The position numbers and the translations under genes are program-made. Under the pieces are notes generated by a model. That model was given only the letters and a program-made list of their open reading frames with translations. It was not told the origin of the DNA and ran no database searches. From positions 1 through 7,276 of the forward strand of contig SYGQ01000035.1 of NCBI GenBank assembly GCA_005799475.1: 7,276 bases of DNA. The letters run 5' to 3'. Shown here in pieces: positions 1 to 5,810 of the stretch (position 1 is the first letter of the stretch; each line of letters begins with the position of its first letter). Source of the stretch: Planctomycetia bacterium. Lineage in GTDB: Bacteria; Planctomycetota; Phycisphaerae; Phycisphaerales; SM1A02.

Positions 1-2
1 CT

Positions 3-881
3 GGCGTGAGCCACACCGCCGCACTCACGCTCGACGGAACCGTCGTCGCGTGGGGCTCCAACCAGTACGGGCAGAGTTACCCGCCGCCGACACTGGGCTG
101 GTGCGAGGAAGTCGCTGCGGGGGGATTCCACACCGTCGCGCTCAAGCCTGGCTTCGCCGGCGGGATGGTCGTCGCCTTTGGCCTCAACACCTTCGGCCAG
201 AGCGATGTTCCTGCAGCGCTCCCCGCGTGCGCGCAAGTCGCCGCGGGCTACTACCACAGCGCCGCGATCACAATGAACGGATACGCCGTGTGCTGGGGGG
301 ACAACGGCGACTTGCAGTGCACCGTTCCTACAACGCTCCCCGCGTGCGCGCGCATCGCTGCGGGCCGTTACCACACGGTCGCGCTCACGACGAACGGCAG
401 CGTCGTCGTCTGGGGAAGCAACGCGCAGGGCCAGCGCACTGTTCCTGCGACGCTCGGCACGTGCGTCGCCGTGACCGCCGGCTACGCGCACACAGCGGCG
501 CTGACGACCGGCGGCAGCGTCGTCGCGTGGGGCTGGAACCTCTACGGTCAATGCACAGTCCCCGCGGCGCTGGGCCCATGCGTGCGACTCTCTGGCGGCG
601 GACAGCACAGCGTGGCACTCACACGCATCGACTGCAACGGCAACGGCGCGCACGATCCAGCCGAGATTGCTGACGGCACCGCCTACGACATCAACGAGAA
701 TCATGTCCCAGATCAGTGCGACCTCGATCGAGGCGACCTCGATCTTTCGGGGACCGTGGACGCGGTGGATCTCGCGATCCTTCTTGGCGCGTGGTACAGC
801 GCGGGTCCGGTCGGCGATGTCAATCACAACGGCGTCGTGAACGCCGGGGACCTCTCGATCATCCTGAGTAACTGGGGCTAG
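3..881 (+). CDS. RCC1-repeat surface protein with dockerin-like C-terminal tail (5' end missing)
   Basis: The reading frame is open to the left edge. The GTG at 6 falls inside an RCC1 unit (GVSHTAAL), so the true start lies outside the window. Numbering from that GTG, six short RCC1-type units are visible, each with a [F/Y/A/Q]H[T/S]xA[L/I] turn (His 3, 42, 84, 123, 162, 201) and most followed by VVxWGxNxxGQ. The spacing is 39 residues, with one of 42, shorter than the usual 50-60 of RCC1 blades. A Cys recurs once per unit (33, 75, 114, 153, 192). After the repeats comes an Asn/Asp-rich stretch (DCNGNGAHD, 209-217), then two dockerin-like calcium loops around 244-255 and 271-282, each followed by a hydrophobic helix ending in W. 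By family knowledge such proteins are secreted or surface-attached beta-propellers, and the tail may serve sorting or anchoring; no ligand can be inferred. It ends at TAG 879-881, convergent with the TPR gene. Confidence 0.85.
   Translation, partial: GVSHTAALTLDGTVVAWGSNQYGQSYPPPTLGWCEEVAAGGFHTVALKPGFAGGMVVAFGLNTFGQSDVPAALPACAQVAAGYYHSAAITMNGYAVCWGDNGDLQCTVPTTLPACARIAAGRYHTVALTTNGSVVVWGSNAQGQRTVPATLGTCVAVTAGYAHTAALTTGGSVVAWGWNLYGQCTVPAALGPCVRLSGGGQHSVALTRIDCNGNGAHDPAEIADGTAYDINENHVPDQCDLDRGDLDLSGTVDAVDLAILLGAWYSAGPVGDVNHNGVVNAGDLSIILSNWG
6..632 (+). repeat. Tandem degenerate ~117-bp coding repeat (RCC1 units)
   Basis: The DNA encoding the RCC1 units repeats with a period of about 117 bp (39 codons); one unit is 126 bp. 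Phrases such as gtcgtcgcgtggggc (46 and 520) and gcgctccccgcgtgcgcgc (about 216 and 334) recur nearly unchanged. This shows recent similarity between units at the base level as well as the protein level, as expected for units that expand by recombination. Confidence 0.7.
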
Positions 882-894
882 TCCCCCCCACCCC

Positions 895-950
895 CCTCGG
901 TTACGGGCAGATTGAGTGCTCCAGAGCACTCAATCTGCCCGTAACCGAGG
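895..950. repeat. Perfect 27-bp inverted repeat (palindrome copy 1), possible bidirectional terminator
   Basis: Bases 895-921 and 924-950 are perfect reverse complements (27 bp each) separated by only CA. The core reads GGGCAGATTGAGTGCTC / GAGCACTCAATCTGCCC. It lies between the convergent RCC1 and TPR genes, the usual place for a bidirectional terminator. It has no T-tract on either side (C-rich on the left, GC-rich on the right), so it is not a classic intrinsic terminator. The right arm contains the stop codon and last codons of the minus-strand TPR gene. A related copy lies at 1856-1905. It could equally be a member of a dispersed REP-like palindrome family. Confidence 0.9.
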
Positions 951-1823
951 CCGCACGAGCGATTCCGCCGCGATCACTCCAAAACTGGCTCGATCGGGCA
1001 GTGCGGCTGTCGCTGCGAGCGCCGCGCATGCGGCGGCCTCGTCGTGCCGAGTATGCCGCTGGTACATCGCCGTCCCAAATCCGAGCGTCGCGCGATCGAC
1101 GCCGATTCCCAGCGGGCCGTCCTCTGCCGAGAACGCCTCGATGGGGAGCTCCCCCTTGAGCGCGAGGCAGAGCCGGTGATAGGTGCCGTTCTCTCGAACA
1201 TCCATGCCGTCCGCACGAATGCGCGCGAGTGCCGCAACGGCGTCGTGCGCCCTCCCCTGCTCGAAGAGCGCGATCGCGAGCCAGTAGGTCGCCGACACCA
1301 GCGAGTCGCCGTTCTCCGCCATGTCGACCGCGCGTTGCCACCAGCGCGACGCGGCTGCGGGGTCCCCCGCGACGAAGTGCGCGAGCGCAAGGTGGTAGAG
1401 AATGTTGCCCTGAAGCGTCGTGCGAGCCTCAACACCCGGAGCTCGGGCTGGCGTACCAGGCGCGCGATAGAAGAGCTCTCCTTGAAGCGTGGCGCGTGGA
1501 CCGGCAGGAAACACGATCCCGTCGGGCTCGATCTCCGTCGGCAGCGCCGCCGCGAGGATCTGTGCCAGCGACAGGTCTTCAATCGCACGATCGAACTGTC
1601 GCAGCGTGATGTACCGATGTCCGCGATGACGAAGAAGCCGCGGCGTCGAGCCGAAGCGACCGATCATCTCGGTGTAGTGCGCCACTGCCTCGTCATAGCG
1701 CCCCAAGTACGAAAGCCGTCGCCCAACCCAGATCGCAAGCGCCTCATCAGCGGGGTTCGCCTCGTAGCTCGCGCGCGCCGCCGCCAGATCCGCCTCGAGT
1801 TTCGCGCGCTTGTCGTCTTGCAT
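930..1823 (-). CDS. TPR-like (tetratricopeptide) repeat protein
   Basis: The product is 297 aa from ATG 1821-1823 (MQDDKRAKLE). A longer frame to 1967 is open, but its extra 48 residues would be translated palindrome and intergenic DNA, so I reject that start. No signal peptide or membrane segment is seen, so a cytoplasmic location is likely. Helix-turn-helix TPR-type units are visible at about 27-59 (AIWVGRRLSYLGRYDEAVAHY), 61-93, 139-171 (NILYHLALAHFVAGDPAAASRWWQRAVD) and 174-206 (SATYWLAIALFEQGRAHDAVAAL). A small internal echo, TLQGELFY / TLQGNILY, occurs at 112 and 136. TPR proteins are interaction scaffolds, and no partner can be named. No clear Shine-Dalgarno precedes the start. The last codons (LRAD, stop) are read from the right arm of the 895-950 palindrome. 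It is divergent from the deoxyhypusine synthase-like gene. Confidence 0.85.
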   Translation of the reverse strand: MQDDKRAKLEADLAAARASYEANPADEALAIWVGRRLSYLGRYDEAVAHYTEMIGRFGSTPRLLRHRGHRYITLRQFDRAIEDLSLAQILAAALPTEIEPDGIVFPAGPRATLQGELFYRAPGTPARAPGVEARTTLQGNILYHLALAHFVAGDPAAASRWWQRAVDMAENGDSLVSATYWLAIALFEQGRAHDAVAALARIRADGMDVRENGTYHRLCLALKGELPIEAFSAEDGPLGIGVDRATLGFGTAMYQRHTRHDEAAACAALAATAALPDRASFGVIAAESLVRPRLRAD

Positions 1824-1855
1824 TGGTCGCTCTACCGAAAAGGTAGTCCCCCGCC

Positions 1856-1905
1856 CAGTTGCGGGCAGATTGTGTGCCCTAGGGCACACAATCTGCCCGT
1901 AACCG
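1856..1905. repeat. Near-perfect palindrome (copy 2) in the divergent intergenic region
   Basis: The arms 1862-1880 and 1881-1899 are perfectly complementary with no spacer (centre CCCTAGGG). They extend outward through a G:T pair, three further pairs, one mismatch and one more pair, to 1856/1905. The core GGGCAGATTGTGTGCCC matches copy 1 (895-950) except at two positions, and both changes are compensated in the opposite arm. It sits between two divergent genes and so upstream of both starts. A terminator is therefore unlikely there; an operator, a 5'-UTR structure or a dispersed repeat element fits better. Confidence 0.85.
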
Positions 1906-1959
1906 CGGGTGGGGCGGGCGTGCGGCGGGTGGGGCGGCCGCCAGTACCCTCGCGCGCCC

Positions 1960-3003
1960 ATGGCCACGCGCGCGCTGCCGATGCTCTCCTTCGTCGCCGG
2001 GAACTACCGCAATTTCAACGCGCGCGCCACGCGCGACGCGCTCTACGCCTACTGGGATCATGTCCGCGCGGGCGGTCGCATGTACTGGGCTGTCGCGGGG
2101 GCGATGAGCTCGGCGCAACTGGGCATCTCGCTCGCGCCAGCGATTCGCGCGGGACTCATCCACGGCCTCTCCGTCACCGGGGCCAACCTCGAAGAGTCGC
2201 TCTTCCGTCTCGTCGCGCACAAGAGCTACAAGGACTTCCCCGAGTACCGCTACTTCACCAAGCGCGACGACACGAAGATCCTCCGCCAGCGCATGCGGCG
2301 CGTGACCGACACGAGCATCCCCGAAGACGAAGCGTTTCGCGCCGTCGAGAAGATCCTCGTCCCGATGTGGGAGCGCGCGACCAAGAACGGCGAGCGCCGC
2401 TTCTGGCACGAGTACTTCTACGAACTCGTTCTGTCGATCCCGCGCAGCAAGCACGAAGGCCCCGCTGGCGACTGCTGGCTCCTTGCCGCGGCGAAAGCAA
2501 ACTTGCCAATGGTGGTCCCGGGCCATGAGGACTCAACATTCGGCAACATCTTCGCGTCGCATGTGAAACTCGGCGAGTGCAACGCCTCGATCGTCAAGAG
2601 CGGCATCGAGTACATGGCGCGCCTCTACGACGACTACCGCGCGCTCTCGCGCGGCAAGGGCATCGGGTTCTTCCAGATCGGCGGCGGCATCGCGGGCGAT
2701 TTTCCAATCTGCGTCGTGCCGAGCATCAAGTACGACCTGCAGGCGAAGGTGAAGCCGTGGGCGTACTTCTGCCAGATCTCCGACTCGACGACAAGCTACG
2801 GTTCCTATTCCGGCGCGACACCCAACGAGAAGATCACCTGGGACAAACTCACCGAGCGCACGCCGATGTTCGTGATCGAATCCGACGCCACGATCGTCGC
2901 GCCGATGATGCTGCGCGCACTGCTTGAATGCCGCGCGAATCCCAAGGCCGCCGACACGATCATCCGCGACTCGCGCAAGGAAACCGCGCGGTTTAGGGCC
3001 TAG
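1960..3003 (+). CDS. Deoxyhypusine synthase family protein (possible homospermidine synthase)
   Basis: The product is 347 aa from ATG 1960; ATG 1981 (MLSFVAGN) is a possible alternative, and the upstream GTG at 1909 overlaps the palindrome flank and is unlikely. Neither ATG has a Shine-Dalgarno. Family motifs run through the chain: VAGAMSSAQLGISLAPAIRAGLIHG, then TGANLEE, MVVPGHEDSTFGN, GFFQIGGGIAGDFPICVVP, CQISDSTTSYGSYSGATPNEKITWDKL and FVIESDATIVAP. The Lys of WDKL (about residue 296) matches the catalytic Lys that forms the imine intermediate in deoxyhypusine synthase, and the GGGIAGDF and ESDAT segments correspond to NAD/substrate-binding regions. In eukaryotes and archaea the enzyme moves an aminobutyl group from spermidine to a Lys of (a/e)IF5A, using NAD. 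Bacteria lack that target, so aminobutyl transfer to a free polyamine (homospermidine formation) is the likeliest role; this is inference. It is cytosolic. Its stop overlaps the stop of the convergent gene. Confidence 0.9.
   Translation: MATRALPMLSFVAGNYRNFNARATRDALYAYWDHVRAGGRMYWAVAGAMSSAQLGISLAPAIRAGLIHGLSVTGANLEESLFRLVAHKSYKDFPEYRYFTKRDDTKILRQRMRRVTDTSIPEDEAFRAVEKILVPMWERATKNGERRFWHEYFYELVLSIPRSKHEGPAGDCWLLAAAKANLPMVVPGHEDSTFGNIFASHVKLGECNASIVKSGIEYMARLYDDYRALSRGKGIGFFQIGGGIAGDFPICVVPSIKYDLQAKVKPWAYFCQISDSTTSYGSYSGATPNEKITWDKLTERTPMFVIESDATIVAPMMLRALLECRANPKAADTIIRDSRKETARFRA
3000..3003. other. Shared CTAG supplying the stop codons of two convergent genes
   Basis: The palindromic tetranucleotide CTAG is read as TAG (3001-3003) by the + strand deoxyhypusine synthase-like gene and as TAG (3002-3000) by the minus-strand FGE gene. 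The two coding regions overlap by 4 bp, leaving no space for a terminator between them. Confidence 0.9.
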
Positions 3004-4706
3004 CGTCGCGGGCTGTCGACCGACTCGCCGAACTTCGAATCAACCACGCAGCGAAACCCAAGATGCTCGAGCGCCGTGTCGGGTGAACACGACATGCGCG
3101 CACTCGGGCGGTAGCTTGAGCAGTAGTCAGCGTGGCAGAGGAACGAGCCGCCGCGCTGCACGCGGTCGGCATGCGCGGCCGTTGCCGCCGGGTCGTAGCG
3201 GTCGCTGCACCACTCCCACACATTGCCGGCCATGTCGAAAAGCCCGAAGCCGTTGGCCGGATAGGACGCAACACGACCAGCGCGCTCGTAGCCGTCTTCC
3301 TTCGTGTTCGAGTCTGGGAAGTGCCCCTGCCATGTGTTGGCCCGGCGCGCCGTGATGGGCTCGTCGCCCCACACGAAGATGCGACCATCGAGCCCTCCAC
3401 GAGCGGCGCGCTCCCACTGCGCTTCCGTCGGGAGTGCCTTGCCCGCCCACGCGGCATAGGCCGCGGCGTCTTCATACGACACCTGCACGACGGGATGCGC
3501 GAGGAAGGGCTTGATGTCACTCGCGGGTCCTTTCGGATGACGCCAACTGGCGCCAAGCGTCCACTTCCACCACTGCGACGGATCGTCGAAGGGCACTGGC
3601 GCCGACGGCGGCGTGAAGACAAGCGCTCCAGGCCCGAGCATCTCGGCAGGCGGCTGCGGCGTTCCCGGCGGACACTGCTTCTTGAGCTCCTCCCAGTCAA
3701 CGGGCCGCTCGGCGACGGTGACATAGCCGGTTGCCTTTGCGAACACCTCGAACTCGAAGTTCGTGACTTCCGTGCGGTCGATCCAGTACGCGCCCACGCG
3801 CACGCGACGCGCTGGGCGCTCGTCCGCGCGCGACTCGGGTGCGTCGGATCCCATTGTGAACTCGCCCGAGGGGACGAAGGACATGCCGAGCACAGACGGG
3901 CCGCCCGTGTCGCCGAGATTGAGCGCGCGCGTCGCGGCGGCGAGGAACTCCTCGCGGATGGGCCGCGTGGCAGCGTCATCTTTCGTGAACGCCTCGATCG
4001 CTGAGGCGTCGAGAGTGATCATTGGCAGCGCGCCTGTGCGATCGTTGCACGCCGATGTCGCGGCGCACGCACGATTTCGATCCGCGCACGCGACGATGAG
4101 GCACTCACAGCGCCACGCGTCCCCCTGATCGAAGACACGCCATCCCGGCGGCGTTTGGCTCGCACCGTGCGCCTGCCCGACGACGAAGCCGTCGGCAACG
4201 ATTGGCCCGTGCGACCGCAACGCCGCGACGAACTTCTTCAGCGCGGTTTGTCCGGCGGCGTCGTCGGCCTGCGCCACCATTGCCACGCGGCGCTCAATCT
4301 GCTGCCATCCACTCGGTGCGTCCGGTCGCACCGCTGTGGGCGTGCCCTCGGCGAAGAGTCGCGCGCGGTCACCGAGGAGCGGCAGTCCGTTGGAGCCCTT
4401 GAACGAACTGCGATCGCCCGAACTCCCCGTCGTCAACGGCGCGTTGGAGAGGACGACGGACTCCACCTTGATGGTCTGCCCAGGCGCAAAGCCCGCGCCG
4501 CGGATGACGCGATCGACTCGCGCGGTGTAGTGAAGGTGCAGGTCGCCCATGCCGAACACGCCGCGCTGGTCCTGCGTGAGGCCGGTGACTGTGACCTCCA
4601 GTTGCACGCTCGCGCGAAGGAGCGCACTCATCGGCGTCGGCATTCGTTCGGCGTTTGCGGCGCACGGCGCGAGCGCAAGAAGTGCCAGAATCACGGCGCA
4701 GCGCAT
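3000..4706 (-). CDS. Exported formylglycine-generating enzyme (sulfatase-modifying factor) with unknown N-terminal domain
   Basis: The product is 568 aa from ATG 4704-4706. Residues 1-19 form a Sec signal peptide (hydrophobic core VILALLALA, probable cut ANA|E). Residues about 24-265 do not match a family I recognise; they include a possible beta-rich part (40-120) and a Cys cluster (200, 202, 207, 214, 220). Residues about 271-555 are the FGE-sulfatase domain: FVPSGEFTMGSD, RVGAYWIDRTEVTNFEFEVF, WWKWTLGASWRHPKGP (379-394), HPVVQVSYEDAAAYAAWAGKALPTEAQWERAARGG, NGFGLFDMAGNVWEW and RGGSFLCHADYCSSYR. Cys524 and Cys529 match the copper-binding catalytic pair of aerobic FGE, so it should oxidise a sulfatase Cys to formylglycine rather than being a structural relative. 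The GASWRHP segment also favours a true FGE. The combination with an export signal is odd, because many bacterial FGEs are cytosolic. It lies 45 bp downstream of the phosphatase-haem lipoprotein gene, possibly in one transcript. Confidence 0.9.
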   Translation of the reverse strand: MRCAVILALLALAPCAANAERMPTPMSALLRASVQLEVTVTGLTQDQRGVFGMGDLHLHYTARVDRVIRGAGFAPGQTIKVESVVLSNAPLTTGSSGDRSSFKGSNGLPLLGDRARLFAEGTPTAVRPDAPSGWQQIERRVAMVAQADDAAGQTALKKFVAALRSHGPIVADGFVVGQAHGASQTPPGWRVFDQGDAWRCECLIVACADRNRACAATSACNDRTGALPMITLDASAIEAFTKDDAATRPIREEFLAAATRALNLGDTGGPSVLGMSFVPSGEFTMGSDAPESRADERPARRVRVGAYWIDRTEVTNFEFEVFAKATGYVTVAERPVDWEELKKQCPPGTPQPPAEMLGPGALVFTPPSAPVPFDDPSQWWKWTLGASWRHPKGPASDIKPFLAHPVVQVSYEDAAAYAAWAGKALPTEAQWERAARGGLDGRIFVWGDEPITARRANTWQGHFPDSNTKEDGYERAGRVASYPANGFGLFDMAGNVWEWCSDRYDPAATAAHADRVQRGGSFLCHADYCSSYRPSARMSCSPDTALEHLGFRCVVDSKFGESVDSPRR

Positions 4707-4724
4707 GGCAGGAATGCTAATGCC

Positions 4725-4735
4725 GCCCGTAACCG
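4725..4735. repeat. Half-site related to the palindrome family
   Basis: The 11 bases GCCCGTAACCG match exactly the outer right arm of both palindromes (937-947 and 1895-1905). The following bases (CCGCGTGGGG) also resemble the flank of copy 2 (CGGGTGGGG). The left arm is absent. It lies in the 45-bp gap between the phosphatase-haem gene and the FGE gene. It may be a decayed copy or chance. Confidence 0.45.
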
Positions 4736-4751
4736 CCGCGTGGGGTGCGAA

Positions 4752-5636
4752 TCAGTCGCGATGCCTCGCGTGACACTCGCGGCATGACGACTGCAATGCT
4801 GTCAGCGCGTCGTCGCGGCGCGCGCCCTCAACAGTCGGCTCGCGCAGCACATCCTCGAGCGCGCGAGCGCGAGCGTCGCACGCCCAGAGCATCGCGAGGA
4901 ATCCGGCGCCGTACTCCTGCGCATCGTCTGTGTCGGCGAGGCGTCGCAGCACCTCCGAGATGCCGCCGGCGAGTGCCGCGGGCGATGCTCCCGACGAACC
5001 GTCGACGCGCGCAAGCTGATCGAGGGCGATATCGAGTTCGCTCATTGCGCTGACGATGTCTGATGGCATCTCGCACTCAGGAAACTCGGAGCCGACGCTC
5101 TCGAGATCGCTCGCGCTCACTCGCTTCGTCGTCCTCACGGCCTCGAAGAGCCCACCGTAAGCCGACGATGTTCCCGCTTCGGCCAGGAGTGCGATGCCGT
5201 GGTCTGGCGTGATCCACCCGAGACCGATCGCGGCGACCGCCGCCGCGCATGGACCGCGATGCCTGCCGTGGTGGCAGTGCAGGTAGACGCCGCCGCGTGC
5301 GCGCGCGTCCATCACGGCACGAATGAGTTCGACTCGGCGTGCGTGCGGAATCCCGTGATAGGTGATCGGCAAGTGAATCGTGCGAACGCCGCGTGCGACA
5401 GCTGATGCGGCATCCGGGCACGGCCCGTCGACCGCAACGATCGTCGTGATGCCGTGAGCTACGAGCGAGTCGAAGTCGCTCGCGCCCTCGGGTGCCCTCC
5501 CTGAGTAGAACCCGTCGGAAACCTGCAGCGCTGTGGTCGCGAACGATGCGTCGCGAGAACCGCTCACACACCCCGCGACGGCCACGAGAGTCGCCAGGAT
5601 CGCAGAAAGAGCCGGCCGGTCGCCGCAACTCGACAT
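4752..5636 (-). CDS. Lipoprotein with tyrosine/dual-specificity phosphatase domain fused to a cytochrome c'-like haem domain
   Basis: The product is 294 aa from ATG 5634-5636, preceded by AGGA 8 nt upstream; ATG 5645, three codons earlier, is an alternative. The frame stays open to 6188, but the added residues are the antisense of the FG-GAP/dockerin ORF and are rejected. Residues 10-23 are a lipoprotein signal with lipobox VAGC (Cys23). Residues about 38-165 are a phosphatase fold: DGFYSGRAP, then HGITTIVAVDG, and the HCX5R signature with nucleophile Cys121 and Arg127 (LHCHHGRHRGP). I see no Asp in the LPITYHGIP loop, where a general acid might be expected, so activity is uncertain. Residues about 185-294 look all-helical and end in CRECH (Cys285, Cys288, His289), a CXXCH haem-attachment site near the C-terminus as in the four-helix cytochrome c' fold. 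It probably sits on a membrane facing the periplasm. I recall similar planctomycete proteins, but the function is unknown. It is upstream of the FGE gene on the same strand. Confidence 0.85.
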   Translation of the reverse strand: MSSCGDRPALSAILATLVAVAGCVSGSRDASFATTALQVSDGFYSGRAPEGASDFDSLVAHGITTIVAVDGPCPDAASAVARGVRTIHLPITYHGIPHARRVELIRAVMDARARGGVYLHCHHGRHRGPCAAAVAAIGLGWITPDHGIALLAEAGTSSAYGGLFEAVRTTKRVSASDLESVGSEFPECEMPSDIVSAMSELDIALDQLARVDGSSGASPAALAGGISEVLRRLADTDDAQEYGAGFLAMLWACDARARALEDVLREPTVEGARRDDALTALQSSCRECHARHRD

Positions 5637-5758
5637 CTTGGGCATCCTAGAACCGGCGACTCTCTGCTCGACTTTCTCCGAGAGCCTCGCGTTTCGGAGT
5701 ATCCCACCGAACTCCTGAGGCACACTCAAGGACGCCATGCGCGGATTCCACCCCCACC

Positions 5759-5772
5759 GCCCGCAACCGAGG
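5759..5772. repeat. Second half-site of the palindrome family, with a small hairpin
   Basis: GCCCGCAACCGAGG matches 13 of 14 bases of the right end of palindrome copy 1 (937-950). The single change (T to C) is the same variant seen in the left arm of copy 2 (GTTGCGGGC, read as its complement). Bases 5763-5768 and 5774-5779 (GCAACC/GGTTGC) can also form a 6-bp hairpin with a 5-nt loop. The site lies in the gap between the phosphatase-haem lipoprotein and the FG-GAP remnant. Confidence 0.4.
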
Positions 5773-5810
5773 GGGTTGCCCCCTGCGCGCTCGAGCAGTT
5801 CACGAGCTAG

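Noticed and set aside
66..76. TACGGGCAGA, similar to part of the palindrome core
   Set aside because: It encodes the YGQ of an RCC1 repeat, has no inverted partner nearby, and is explained by the coding sequence.
882..896. C-rich tract after the RCC1 gene as a possible Rho-utilisation site or terminator
   Set aside because: It is too short and has no supporting pattern; the adjacent palindrome is the clearer candidate for 3'-end function.
1824..1967. N-terminal extension of the TPR gene to 1967
   Set aside because: It would translate palindrome copy 2 and the intergenic region, and would overlap the start of the divergent gene.
1044..2528. A 494-codon + strand open frame antisense to the TPR gene and overlapping the deoxyhypusine synthase-like gene
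   Set aside because: It crosses the palindrome, is rich in Arg/Pro/Ala low-complexity sequence, has no recognisable motif, and is the shadow of well-supported genes in GC-rich DNA.
3132..4004. A 290-codon + strand open frame within the FGE gene
   Set aside because: It is antisense to a gene with clear FGE motifs and shows only Arg-rich shadow sequence.
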